A stretch of 42,696 nucleotides of DNA from DATLYH01 sp035575035 (GTDB lineage: Bacteria > Planctomycetota > Planctomycetia > Gemmatales > Gemmataceae): contig DATLYH010000300.1 of the NCBI GenBank assembly GCA_035575035.1, positions 1 through 42,696 on the forward strand, in the 5' to 3' direction. The translations under genes and the position numbers were made by a program. Below are positions 25,149 to 33,804 of this stretch, piece after piece (position 1 is the first letter of the stretch; every line of letters begins with the position of its first letter). The notes under the pieces were generated by a model that was not told the DNA's origin, searched no databases, and worked only from the letters and a program-made list of their open reading frames with translations.

Positions 25149-26540
25149 TCAGCGTAGCAGCGCCGCGATCGGCTTGCCGTGGGTCAGCGGCATGGGGCGG
25201 CCATCACGGGCGGTGATGAGGGCGTGCGGGTCGAGGCCCATCGCGGCAAAGAGGGTCGCGGCCAGGTCCTCGGGCTTGACTCCATCCCGCGCCGGATAGG
25301 CGGCCTTGGCGTCGGATTCGCCGTAGACGGTGCCCGGCCGGCTCAGCCCGCCGGCGATGATGCCGCAGAAACAGTTGGGGTAATGGTCGCGGCCGTCCTT
25401 GCCGGCGCCGGCACCGCTGACGCCGCCCTGACCGACCCGCGGCGTCCGGCCGAACTCGCCCCCCAGGTAAACGACCGTCTCTTCCAGCAAGCCCCGCTCT
25501 ATCAGGTCCTCCATCAGGGCCGAGTAAGCCTGGTCGAGCCGCGGCAGCAGGGTCTCCTTCAGCTTCTTGAAGTTGCCGTGGTGCGTGTCCCATTCATGAT
25601 GGCCGTTGATGGTGCAGTCGGAGACGGTGACCACGCGCGCGCCGGCTTCGATCAGCCGGCGAGCCAGGAGACATCCCTGGCCGAACATGTTCCGTCCGTA
25701 GCGATCCCGCACCTTGTCCGGCTCGGACGACAGGTTAAACGCCGACTGCCCCTTGCGGCTGGTCAACAGGTCGAACGCCTTTTCCTGAAACTCGTTCATC
25801 GGGCGGATGCCGGGTTCCTCGTTCAGTCCGCCCTGATCGAGGATGTGCAGCAGGTCGCGGCGCCGGCCGAGGCGGTCAGGCGGCACTCCCTTCTGCGGTT
25901 CGAAGCCGTCCACGCGGAAGCTGGTCGAGTTGGGGTCCTGGGCGATCAGGAGCGGGTCGTAGGCGCTGCCCAGCCAGCCGCCGGCCTGACCGCGGAAGGC
26001 GGAGCCTTGGTCGTGCAGCCGGGCCGGCATCATGATGAAGGGGGGCACCCCGCCGGCGCCCCGCGGATCAAGCCGGACCACCAACGAACCGAGGGCCGGC
26101 GGATCGCTCGCCTTCGGCGCGAGCTGGGCGGCGTTATCGCTCTGCGGATCAACGCCGGTCAAGAGGTAACAGCCGGCCGGCTGATGGTTGCGGTTGGCGT
26201 GGTGGAGGGTGCGGATGATGCTGTAGTGTCGGGCGAGCCGGGCCATCCGCGGCAGGTGCTCGCAGATCTGAATCCCGGGGACAGTGGTGGCGATCGGCCT
26301 GAACTCGCCGCGGTACTCCTCGGGGGCGTTGGGCTTCATGTCCCAGATGTCGATCTGGCTCGGCCCCCCATAAAGATTGAGGAAGATGAGCGATTTCGGC
26401 CGCGTGGTCCGACCGGCGGCCCGGGCCTCCGCCTCCAGGCGCAGGAGGTGCGGCAGGGTGATGCCGAACGCCCCGATCCCGCTGACGTGCAAGAAGCCGC
26501 GGCGCGTCAGTCTGCCAAGGTTCTGCCGTGTCATGAGCAT
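25149..26540 (-). CDS. DUF1501 domain-containing exported protein (sulfatase-like fold)
   Basis: This 463-aa protein has a Tat-like N-terminus, LTRRGFLHVSGIGAFGITLP, suggesting folded export. DUF1501 hallmarks follow: FLNLYGGPSQIDIWDMKPNAPEEYRG, ICEHLPRMARLARHYSIIRT, DCTINGHHEWDTHHGNF, VVYLGGEFGRTPRV and the C-terminal PAEDLA-like region. The family is related to alkaline phosphatase/sulfatase folds, and its substrate is unknown. It directly follows the DUF1549/DUF1553 gene, the standard planctomycete pairing. Two starts compete: ATG 26540 and ATG 26534; GAGGG fits the second slightly better. Confidence 0.93.
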   Translation of the reverse strand: MLMTRQNLGRLTRRGFLHVSGIGAFGITLPHLLRLEAEARAAGRTTRPKSLIFLNLYGGPSQIDIWDMKPNAPEEYRGEFRPIATTVPGIQICEHLPRMARLARHYSIIRTLHHANRNHQPAGCYLLTGVDPQSDNAAQLAPKASDPPALGSLVVRLDPRGAGGVPPFIMMPARLHDQGSAFRGQAGGWLGSAYDPLLIAQDPNSTSFRVDGFEPQKGVPPDRLGRRRDLLHILDQGGLNEEPGIRPMNEFQEKAFDLLTSRKGQSAFNLSSEPDKVRDRYGRNMFGQGCLLARRLIEAGARVVTVSDCTINGHHEWDTHHGNFKKLKETLLPRLDQAYSALMEDLIERGLLEETVVYLGGEFGRTPRVGQGGVSGAGAGKDGRDHYPNCFCGIIAGGLSRPGTVYGESDAKAAYPARDGVKPEDLAATLFAAMGLDPHALITARDGRPMPLTHGKPIAALLR

Positions 26541-26592
26541 CTTCCCTCTGCGGTTGGCGGCCCCGCCCTAAGCCGCAAACGGCCCCGGTGGC

Positions 26593-29079
26593 TCAATGCC
26601 GGAACAGGAACTCCTTCGAGTTCAGCAGTGTCCATAGGACGTCTTCCCATGCCTGGCGCCGATCGCCGACCTGGGAAACAAACGCCAGCACTCCCCGGGT
26701 CTCGTCTTCCCGCGGCGGGCGGGACAGCGTAGCCAGATAGATCTCCGTCAGTATATCGGCGTCTGACCGTTTCATCTCCAGGAGCCGGCCGATGCGGTTG
26801 TTCGGATGGACGAGCTTCTCATGAACGGTGGTGCCGTTGAGGAGCTGCAGCGCCTGGGCCAGGTTGGCATCGCCGCCGCGCTCGCACTCGCAAGGCAGAT
26901 CGCGGGCCGGCTGGCCGAACGTCTTCAGGAATGGATGGCCGACGTCGCCGTCGGGCAGCTGCACCGCCCGGGTGCCCGGGGCCGCTCCCTTGTAGTCCTC
27001 CGGCACTTCGGTCACTGCACTGAGGGCGTCAAGGAGTTGCTCGGCCGACAGCAGCCTCGGCAAGGCGTGGGAGAAATACTTGCTGTCATCCCGGTTGAAG
27101 GGGTTGCTCCGGGCGCTGAGCTGATAGGTCCGCGAATTCAGGATGGTGCGGATCAGGTGCTTCAGGTCGAAGCGGTGTTCGACGAAGTCCCGGGCCAGGG
27201 CGTCGAGCAGCTCGTCGTTGGCGGGCGGGTTGGAGTCGCGGAAATCATCCACCGGCTCGACGATCCCCCGGCCGTGGAGATGGAACCAGACCCGGTTGAC
27301 GACCGAGCGAGCGAAGAAGGGGTTGTCGCCGGCCGTCAGCCAGGCGGCCAGCACTTCGCGGCGGTCCCGGTCGGGAGGAACCGCTGCCACCTGGCCGCCC
27401 AGGAAGCGCGGCGGCACCGGCTGACCGGTGCGCGGATGGAGGACCTCGCCGCTCGGCTCGACCGAGATGATCTCCGCCTCGGGGTTCCGCCGATTGGGCT
27501 TCTTGCCCGGCTCGGGGGCCGCTTTGACCCGGGCGAAGAAGGCGGCCAGACTGTAGTAATCATCCTGGGTCCACCGTTCGAACGGGTGGTTGTGGCAGCG
27601 GGCGCACTGCATCCGGACGCCGCAGAACAGCTGCGCCGTTGCCTCTGCCAGGTCTTGCGGCTCTTTGGCCACACGGTAATAGTTGGCCGGGCCGTTGCTG
27701 AACGTGTTACCATTGGCTGTCAGCAGCTCACGCACCACCTGGTCGAACGGCGTGTTTTTCTCCAGGTGGTCGCGCAGCCACTGACGGTAAACTTCCACCC
27801 CTTTCAGACCGAGCACCCGCCGGCTGCCCCGCAACACATCCATCCATTTGAGGGTCCAGAAGTCGGCGTACTCGGGCCGTTCCAGCAGAGCGTCGATCAG
27901 TTTGGCCCGTTTGTCCTTGCTCGGGTCGGCGAGGAAGGCCCTGACTTCTTCGGGTGTCGGCAGAATGGCGCACAGGTCGAGGTATGCCCGCCGGATGAAT
28001 TCCTGATCGGTGCAAAGGTCCGACGGCGGGAGGCTCAGCTTGCGGAGCTTGGCGAAGACATGCCGGTCGATGTAGTTGTGCTCGGGCGGATTGGGCCAGA
28101 CGAAGCCGTCCCTCGGCTCCAGGTAGCTGAGGCGCACCGTCTGCAAGTGATCGAGATAGCGGCAGAGGACCGCGATCTCGCCGGCCTGCTGGAATTCGAC
28201 CAGGCCGGTGCCGCTGACCTCGGCGATGGTGTTGTCGCTGGAGGAGAAGACGGTCAGCCGGGTGACATCGCGGACCGTGCCGTCGGTGAAGTGGGCCTGT
28301 ACCGCCAGCTGCTGCCACCGTGCCGGGGCGTGGAGGACGCGCGGGCCGGGCAAGATTGCCAAACGCTGGACGCCCGGCAGGTCAGGAGGATCATCCGGCA
28401 GCCCCTCGGCGAGCCAGCTGCGGATCAGGGCAAAGGGGATGCTGGCGGGCGGGAAGCGCCGACCCCCCTCATGCGGTATCCGGCCGAGTGCCTTGAGGAC
28501 CATCAAGCTGGAGTCGGGGTCGCCGCGGAAGGTGCGCCGGCCGAGCATGTCGCGGGTGAGCTGGAGGTAGTCGGCAGCGGGGTCGTAGCCGCGCAGGCTG
28601 AGGCGGAAACCGTTCTTGCCACTGGGGGTGCCGTGGCAGGCCCCCTGGTTGCAGCCACCCACGCTCAGGGCCGCGATCACCTCCTGGCGGAAGCTGACCG
28701 GCCGCGGCTGGTCGAAACCGTTCACCGTCACCGGCACCCGTGCCGTTTGACCCGCCGCCTTCACCACGAGCGCCGTCGAACCCGGCGTGCGCGGCAGGAC
28801 CAGGCCATCAGCGCTGACCGCGGCTACGTGGTTATTCTCGACGGTCAGCTCGCAGAAGGGGGTGAGATCACGGACTGAGCCGTCGGCATAGCGGCCGGTC
28901 ACCACCACCTGCTGCATGGAACGCGGCCCCGAGAGGATGATCGCCCCTGGCTGCACGTCCAGCACGGCCGGCTGACCGATGACCGCCGCGCGGGAGGCGG
29001 AGTCGTTCGGCACGGCGGCCGGCGCCGGGGCAACCGCAAGCAGCAGGGTGAGAACCGTCAATGATGTACCTCGTTGCAT
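26593..29079 (-). CDS. DUF1549/DUF1553 exported protein with Ig-like domain and CxxCH motif
   Basis: This 828-aa protein opens MQRGTSLTVLTLLLAVAPAP, a signal peptide, then a Big_2-like Ig domain (about 45-125, VVVTGRYADGSVRDLTPFCE). A Cys segment CNQGACHG (C143, C148, H149) precedes a second Ig-like stretch. DUF1549 follows (IDRHVFAKLRKLSLPPSDLC) with the heme-type CARCH at C492, C495, H496, and then DUF1553 (VNRVWFHLHGRGIVEPVDDF). It ends NSKEFLFRH. The ATG at 29079 has GAGGGA upstream; 97 upstream codons in the same frame look non-coding. The paired DUF1501 gene follows after 52 bases. Covalent c-type heme is plausible but not shown. Its role is unknown. Confidence 0.93.
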   Translation of the reverse strand: MQRGTSLTVLTLLLAVAPAPAAVPNDSASRAAVIGQPAVLDVQPGAIILSGPRSMQQVVVTGRYADGSVRDLTPFCELTVENNHVAAVSADGLVLPRTPGSTALVVKAAGQTARVPVTVNGFDQPRPVSFRQEVIAALSVGGCNQGACHGTPSGKNGFRLSLRGYDPAADYLQLTRDMLGRRTFRGDPDSSLMVLKALGRIPHEGGRRFPPASIPFALIRSWLAEGLPDDPPDLPGVQRLAILPGPRVLHAPARWQQLAVQAHFTDGTVRDVTRLTVFSSSDNTIAEVSGTGLVEFQQAGEIAVLCRYLDHLQTVRLSYLEPRDGFVWPNPPEHNYIDRHVFAKLRKLSLPPSDLCTDQEFIRRAYLDLCAILPTPEEVRAFLADPSKDKRAKLIDALLERPEYADFWTLKWMDVLRGSRRVLGLKGVEVYRQWLRDHLEKNTPFDQVVRELLTANGNTFSNGPANYYRVAKEPQDLAEATAQLFCGVRMQCARCHNHPFERWTQDDYYSLAAFFARVKAAPEPGKKPNRRNPEAEIISVEPSGEVLHPRTGQPVPPRFLGGQVAAVPPDRDRREVLAAWLTAGDNPFFARSVVNRVWFHLHGRGIVEPVDDFRDSNPPANDELLDALARDFVEHRFDLKHLIRTILNSRTYQLSARSNPFNRDDSKYFSHALPRLLSAEQLLDALSAVTEVPEDYKGAAPGTRAVQLPDGDVGHPFLKTFGQPARDLPCECERGGDANLAQALQLLNGTTVHEKLVHPNNRIGRLLEMKRSDADILTEIYLATLSRPPREDETRGVLAFVSQVGDRRQAWEDVLWTLLNSKEFLFRH

Positions 29080-29344
29080 GCGCGTCCCTCGCAGCCAGGT
29101 GCCCGGCCGGAAGCGGCTCAGGAACAGCGCGACCGCCCGGTCGGCTTGCCCTTTTTCCCCGACATGGCGGCGGGTGTCCTGAATGCAGCCCTGGGATGGC
29201 ACGGTAGTTGGCAGGTTGTCGCCGTCCGGGAGTTCGGCGGGCAGGGTAGTCAGCGGGCGGTGGGGTGCTGCACAGGCTAGCCGCGGAATAACCCGTTCTC
29301 TTGCCGTCTCTATTGTCCCCATCATCGGGCCGCAGTCAAGCAGA

Positions 29345-29392
29345 ATGTCGTTGGCATATTTCTGCGCCATGTCGCTGGCATATTTCTGCGCA
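29345..29392. repeat. 24-bp tandem duplication
   Basis: ATGTCGTTGGCATATTTCTG at 29345 continues GCGCC; the next 24 bases, starting ATGTCGCTGGCATATTTCTG at 29369, repeat it with 22 of 24 identities. The second copy supplies the -35-like part of the promoter proposed at 29375-29403. Confidence 0.8.
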
Positions 29393-29403
29393 TTGCATAT
29401 ACT
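29375..29403 (+). promoter_or_regulatory. Candidate sigma-70 promoter of the beta-propeller cluster
   Basis: CTGGCA (29375-29380) and TATACT (29398-29403) are separated by 17 bases and match TTGACA/TATAAT at 4/6 and 5/6. The spot is an AT-rich island in a GC-rich gap and faces the first beta-propeller gene, whose ATG is at 29581. The leader would be about 170 bases. Confidence 0.35.
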
Positions 29404-29410
29404 TCGAGTG

Positions 29411-29432
29411 AAGGATGCCTCTGGGCATCCTT
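29411..29432. other. Small hairpin in a leader region
   Basis: AAGGATGCC (29411-29419) pairs with GGCATCCTT (29424-29432) around TCTG. It lies just after the proposed promoter and before the first beta-propeller gene. Only three T follow, so a terminator is not convincing; a structured 5' leader is possible. Confidence 0.35.
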
Positions 29433-29580
29433 TGGCGCGGCCAAGCAGGAACGCTGTTACCTACCCGCCTACCCAGGTAGCCGAACTCGCCCGAGTTCGG
29501 GCGCCTGCCAGACGCCCAACCCGGACGCGCTGTGGACCTACCTTTGGATGTCACTCGATCTCCCGGTCCCGAGGTCGCTG

Positions 29581-30825
29581 ATGAAACCCCGCTTTGTTTC
29601 TCTCGTCATCGTCGGCCTGTTGGCCCTGGCCCTCCCCGCGCTCGCCGCTGATTGGCCGCAGTGGCGCGGGCCCGATCGCACCGGCGTCTCGACCGAGACC
29701 GGCCTGCTCAAGGAATGGCCCGAGGGTGGCCCGCCCCTGGTCTGGAAGGCGGCCGGTCTGGGCGGCGGCTACTCGACCCCCGCGGTCAGCAAGGGCCGGA
29801 TCTACGTGCTGGGCACCCGCGGCGGCGAGGAATATGTCTTTGCCCTGAGCGAGAAGGACGGCAGCCACGTCTGGTCAGCGCGGATCGGCCCGATCGCACG
29901 GGCCGGCTATCCGGGGCCGCGCTCCACTCCCACGGTGGATGGCGACTGCCTCTACGCCCTTAGCTCTGACGGCGACCTGGTTTGCCTGGAAACCGCTTCG
30001 GGCCGGCTCCTCTGGCAGAAGAACCTCCTTCGGGACTTTGGCGGCCGGCGCGGCGGCTGGGCTTATGCCGAATCCCCCCTGATCGACGGCGATGTCCTGG
30101 TCTGCACCCCTGGCGGCGCCCAGGCCACGATGATCGCTCTCGACAAGAAGACCGGCGGCGTCATCTGGAAGTCGGCCATTCCCGGCGGCGACGCGGCCGC
30201 TTATGCCTCGGTCGTCATCGGCGAGGTGGCCAATGTCAAGCAGTACATCCAGTTCCTGGCCCGCGGCGTGGTCGGCGTTGAGGCGGCCAGCGGCCGTTTC
30301 CTCTGGCGCTACACCAGGTCGGCGAACGGCACGGCCAACATCCCGACCCCGATCTTCTACGATGGCTACGTCTTCAGCGCCTCGGGCTATAACACGGGCG
30401 GCGGCCTGGTGAAACTGATTCCGGAGGGGGATACCTTCCACGCCAACGAGGTCTATTTCTCCAAGGACATGGTCAACCATCACGGCGGCATCGTCAAAGT
30501 GGGGGACTATCTCTATGGCACCAACAACAATTCGCTCCTTTGCCTGGAGTTCACGAACGGCCGGACCCCCGTCTGGCGGAACCGCTCGGTAGGCAAGGGG
30601 TCGGTGACCTGCGCCGACGGCCATCTGTATGTGCGCAGCGAGGGCGGGGCGGTGGCGCTGGTAGAGGCGACGCCCGCCGGCTACCGCGAGAAGGGCCGCT
30701 TTCACCAGCCCGACCGCAGCCGCGAGCCTGCCTGGCCGCATCCGGTGGTGGCCAATGGCCGGCTCTACCTGCGCGACCAGGACATCCTCCTCTGTTACAA
30801 CATCAAGGACCCCGCGGCCCGATAG
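29581..30825 (+). CDS. Secreted PQQ-like beta-propeller protein 1
   Basis: This 414-aa protein opens MKPRFVSLVIVGLLALALPA followed by LAADWPQWRGPDRTG, a signal peptide cleaved near ALA-A. The mature part repeats the PQQ_2/BamB-like blade pattern: GRIYVLGTRGGEEYVFAL, DCLYALSSDGDLVCLETASGRLLWQ, TMIALDKKTGGVIWK, GVEAASGRFLWRY, DYLYGTNNNSLLCLEF. These WD-like blades often form binding scaffolds; no dehydrogenase residues are apparent. The frame opens at 29548, but the signal begins at ATG 29581 with GAGGT upstream. It is the first of five such genes on this strand and is followed by the next after 51 bases. Confidence 0.9.
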   Translation: MKPRFVSLVIVGLLALALPALAADWPQWRGPDRTGVSTETGLLKEWPEGGPPLVWKAAGLGGGYSTPAVSKGRIYVLGTRGGEEYVFALSEKDGSHVWSARIGPIARAGYPGPRSTPTVDGDCLYALSSDGDLVCLETASGRLLWQKNLLRDFGGRRGGWAYAESPLIDGDVLVCTPGGAQATMIALDKKTGGVIWKSAIPGGDAAAYASVVIGEVANVKQYIQFLARGVVGVEAASGRFLWRYTRSANGTANIPTPIFYDGYVFSASGYNTGGGLVKLIPEGDTFHANEVYFSKDMVNHHGGIVKVGDYLYGTNNNSLLCLEFTNGRTPVWRNRSVGKGSVTCADGHLYVRSEGGAVALVEATPAGYREKGRFHQPDRSREPAWPHPVVANGRLYLRDQDILLCYNIKDPAAR

Positions 30826-30876
30826 AATGTCCCAGCGAATCGCCCAACCGAATCCCTTCCGACGTGAGGTGGCAGG

Positions 30877-32220
30877 ATGAAACTCCCCCAACTGGCCCTC
30901 TTCGCGGCGCTCCTGGTCCCTGGCTCGCTGGACGCGGCCGACTGGCCGCAGTGGCTTGGCCCGAAACGGGATGGCGTATCTCCGGAAAAGGGACTCCTCC
31001 AGACCTGGCCCAAGGACGGCCCCAAGCTGCTCTGGACGTTCACCCATGCGGGCGAGGGATACTCCTGTCCTGTCATCGTCGGCGACCGGTTGTACCTGAG
31101 CGGGGCCCGCGGCGATGCGGAGTTCCTCTTCGCCCTCGATCTCCAGCAGGTCCAGGGCGGCGCGCCCAAGGAACTCTGGGCGGTGAAGATCGGACCGCGG
31201 TTCGACGGCCCGGGGAAAAGCACCTGGAACGCCGGGCCGATCGCCACCCCGGTGGTGGACGGCGGGATGGTCTATGCCCAGGGCGGATCGGGCGAATTGG
31301 TCGGCGTCACCACCGACGGCAAAGAGGTCTGGCGCAAGAGCCTGTTGAAGGACCTGGCCGGCGAGGTCAACCCGATCGGCGGCGGCATCGGCAGCGCCGC
31401 AGGCGAGCCGAAGCTCGGCTGGGGTTATTCCTCCTCGCCGCTGATCGACGGCGACAACCTGATCTGTGTGCCGGGCGGCAAGCAGGGCCTGCTGGCCGCG
31501 CTCAACAAGAAGACCGGCGCGGTCGTCTGGCAGAGCAAGGAGGTGCCCGAACAGGCCCCCTACTCCTCGCCGATCCTTGTCGAGGTGGGCGGCATCCGGC
31601 AGGTGGTGCAGCTGACCTATCCGGGGACGGTCGGCGTGGCCGCCAGGGACGGCAAGCTCCTGTGGTACTACAAGCGGAAACGGCCCTATCCTGATGTCCT
31701 TATCCCGACGCCGGTTTTTCACGACAACTGCATCTTCACGACCACCGGCCATCCGCCCGGCGGCCTGGGCACCGGCTGCGACCTGATCCGGCTGGTTCCG
31801 GGGACAGACGGCATCAAGGCAGAAGAGGTCTACAGTAACCGCAACGTGGGGGTGCAGCAGGGAGGCGTGGTGCGGGTCGGCGAGCATCTGTACGGCTACG
31901 CCGAGAGGCCCACCGGCGGCTGGGCCTGCGTGGAGTTCAAGACCGGCAAGGTTGTCTGGGCGGAGAAGGGGGCGCTGGAGCGCGGCTCGGTGACCGCCGC
32001 TGACGGCCGGCTCTACTGCCTGGGCGAGGACCAGGGCACCGTGGTGCTGATCGAGGCGAGTCCCGCTGGCTGGAACGAGAAGGGGCGGTTCTCACTGCCG
32101 CAGCAGAGCAAGCTCCGCAAGCCGCGCGGCAAGGTCTGGACGCCGCCGGTCATCGCCGACGGCAAACTCTACCTGCGCGACCAGGAGTTGCTGTTCTGTT
32201 ACGATATCAAGGAGAGGTGA
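30877..32220 (+). CDS. Secreted PQQ-like beta-propeller protein 2
   Basis: This 447-aa protein begins MKLPQLALFAALLVPGSLDA then ADWPQWLGPKRDGVS, giving a signal peptide and the same mature start as protein 1. Blades are visible as DRLYLSGARGDAEFLFALDL, GMVYAQGGSGELVGVTTDGKEVW, GLLAALNKKTGAVVWQ, GVAARDGKLLWYY and GRLYCLGEDQGTVVLIEA. Its C-terminal GKLYLRDQELLFCYDIK closely matches protein 1 (GRLYLRDQDILLCYNIK), so the two are paralogues from duplication. GAGGTGGCAGG lies directly before the ATG. It is probably co-transcribed with protein 1. The function is unknown. Confidence 0.9.
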   Translation: MKLPQLALFAALLVPGSLDAADWPQWLGPKRDGVSPEKGLLQTWPKDGPKLLWTFTHAGEGYSCPVIVGDRLYLSGARGDAEFLFALDLQQVQGGAPKELWAVKIGPRFDGPGKSTWNAGPIATPVVDGGMVYAQGGSGELVGVTTDGKEVWRKSLLKDLAGEVNPIGGGIGSAAGEPKLGWGYSSSPLIDGDNLICVPGGKQGLLAALNKKTGAVVWQSKEVPEQAPYSSPILVEVGGIRQVVQLTYPGTVGVAARDGKLLWYYKRKRPYPDVLIPTPVFHDNCIFTTTGHPPGGLGTGCDLIRLVPGTDGIKAEEVYSNRNVGVQQGGVVRVGEHLYGYAERPTGGWACVEFKTGKVVWAEKGALERGSVTAADGRLYCLGEDQGTVVLIEASPAGWNEKGRFSLPQQSKLRKPRGKVWTPPVIADGKLYLRDQELLFCYDIKER

Positions 32221-32233
32221 AGTCATCGATTGC

Positions 32234-32388
32234 TTGGCGAGCGGCTGGCGTGAGCCGGCCGGTGTTGGCGAGCGGCCGGTGTGAGCCGGCCGGTGTTGGC
32301 GAGCGGCTGGCGTCAGCCGGCCGGTTCGGGCGAGCGGCCGGTGTCAGCCGGCCGGTGTTGGCGAGCGGCCGGTGTCAGCCGGCCGGTG
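32234..32388. repeat. Array of five ~31-bp GC-rich palindromic units
   Basis: Units start at 32234, 32265, 32296, 32326 and 32358. Each reads TTGGCGAGCGGC (the fourth TCGGGCGAGCGGC), then YGGYGTSAG and CCGGCCGG. Inside each unit GGCYGG can pair with CCGGCC. There are no unique spacers, so this is not CRISPR. It begins 14 bases after the stop of beta-propeller gene 2 and ends 65 bases before the ligase gene. It may be an interspersed repeat with transcript-stabilising or terminating effect. Confidence 0.85.
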
Positions 32389-32452
32389 TTGATAGGCGCC
32401 CGGGGGAGGGCGGGTTGCCTGGTTGATGCACTGGGGAAGAGGCGCGACCCGC

Positions 32453-33745
32453 ATGACCGCTCCGCAGCCTGATTTCCTGGACCGCCCCGCCCTAGCGGAC
32501 CTCCAGCGCCGGCGGCTTCGGGCGATGCTGGCCGAGGTCCTCCCTCGCAATCCGTTCTATGCCCGCAAACTCGACCGCGCGGGACTGACCCCCGCCGACC
32601 TCGATTCCCCCGACGGCTTCCGCCGCCTTCCTTTCACCACCAAGGCGGAGTTGGTCGCCGATCAGCAGACGCATCCGCCGTATGGCACCATCCTGACTTA
32701 TCCCATCGAGCGCTACCGCCGGTTGCACCAGACCTCCGGCACCACGGCGGGGCAGCCGCTCCGCTGGCTGGACACCCCCGAGAGCTGGGACTGGATGATA
32801 GAGTGCTGGCGGACCAAGATCCGCTTCATGAAGCTGCGGCCGGACGATCGGCTGTTCTTCCCGTTTTCGTTCGGCCCGTTCCTCGGCTTCTGGACGGCAT
32901 TCGAGGCGGCGGCTCGGCTGGGCTACTTCTGCCTCCCCGGCGGCGGCATGAGCAGCAGTGCCCGCCTCCGCTTCCTGCTTGACAATGGCGCTACCGTGGT
33001 TCTGGCCACGCCGACCTATGCCTTGCGTCTGGCCGAGGTGGCCCGCACGGAAGGGATTGACCTGAGCCGCTCGCCGGTGCGCATTCTGATCGTGGCCGGC
33101 GAGCCGGGCGGCAGCATCCCGGCGACGCGCGGCCGGATCGAGGAGGCCTGGGGCGCCCGCGTCTTCGACCACTACGGCATGACCGAGATCGGCCCGCTCG
33201 GCATCGAGTGCGACGAGAACCCCGCCGGCCTGCACCTGCTGGAAACCGAATGCCTCGTCGAGGTGATCGACCCGGACAGCGGCGAGCCGGTCGGTCCCGG
33301 CCAGACGGGTGAGATGGTCCTGACCAACCTGGGGCGCTGGGGGAGTCCGGTGCTCCGCTATCGTACCGGCGACCTGGTGCGCATCGACCCTCGGCCCTGC
33401 CCGTGCGGCCGATCGCTGCTCCGGCTGGAGGGTGGCATCCTGGGCCGCACCGATGATATGATTCACTTTCGCGGCAACAACGTCTACCCGGCCGCCCTGG
33501 AGGGAGTAATCCGCCGCTTCGCCGAGGTGGCCGAGTATCGCATCGAGGTTGATCAATCCGGCTCGCTGCCGGTGCTGCGCATCGAGCTGGAGCCGGTAAG
33601 CGAAGCAAGGGCCGACAGCCTGGTCGCGCAGGTGGATCAGGCCATCCGCGACGAGTTTCTATTCCGGGCGGAGGTCCGGGCCGTGCCCCCCGGCACCCTG
33701 CCGCGCTTCGAGATGAAGGCCCGGCGAATAACCAGAAAGGACTAA
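32453..33745 (+). CDS. Phenylacetate-CoA ligase family (PaaK-like) adenylate-forming enzyme
   Basis: This 430-aa cytoplasmic enzyme activates a carboxylate with ATP and probably transfers it to CoA. Motifs: phosphate loop TSGTTAGQPL (about 93-102), GYFCLPGGGMSSSARL, RILIVAGEPGGSIP, DHYGMTEIGPLGIEC (about 239-253), LRYRTGDLVRID, and the PaaK C-terminal domain start GRTDDMIHFRGNNVYPAALE. CPCGRS near the hinge is common in PaaK proteins. The substrate is unknown and need not be phenylacetate. The ATG at 32453 has GAAGAGG upstream; an ATG at 32423 would add 10 residues without homology. It lies between beta-propeller genes 2 and 3 on the same strand. Confidence 0.9.
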   Translation: MTAPQPDFLDRPALADLQRRRLRAMLAEVLPRNPFYARKLDRAGLTPADLDSPDGFRRLPFTTKAELVADQQTHPPYGTILTYPIERYRRLHQTSGTTAGQPLRWLDTPESWDWMIECWRTKIRFMKLRPDDRLFFPFSFGPFLGFWTAFEAAARLGYFCLPGGGMSSSARLRFLLDNGATVVLATPTYALRLAEVARTEGIDLSRSPVRILIVAGEPGGSIPATRGRIEEAWGARVFDHYGMTEIGPLGIECDENPAGLHLLETECLVEVIDPDSGEPVGPGQTGEMVLTNLGRWGSPVLRYRTGDLVRIDPRPCPCGRSLLRLEGGILGRTDDMIHFRGNNVYPAALEGVIRRFAEVAEYRIEVDQSGSLPVLRIELEPVSEARADSLVAQVDQAIRDEFLFRAEVRAVPPGTLPRFEMKARRITRKD

Positions 33746-33804
33746 CCCCAGCAACACAGAGGACACCGAGGAGATAGAGAGAGATAGCATAAGGAGAGTA
33801 AGCC

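Larger units (their letters stand above)
29080..29580. other. Divergent intergenic region
   Basis: This 501-base gap lies between the minus-strand DUF1549/DUF1553 gene and the plus-strand beta-propeller cluster. It contains a 24-bp tandem duplication, a candidate plus-strand promoter and a 9-bp hairpin (listed separately). I see no supported gene. Confidence 0.45.

Noticed and set aside
26806..28878. 690-codon open frame on the plus strand
   Set aside because: It is antisense to the DUF1549/DUF1553 gene and has no recognisable motif.
29411..29432. Rho-independent terminator
   Set aside because: Only three T follow the stem and it lies between divergent genes, where no transcript would need to end.
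29875..31887. 670-codon open frame on the minus strand
   Set aside because: It lies fully antisense to two clear beta-propeller genes with signal peptides; long antisense frames are normal at this GC content.
32234..32388. Regular repeats that could be taken for a CRISPR array
   Set aside because: Units abut directly with no unique spacers, and no cas genes are present.
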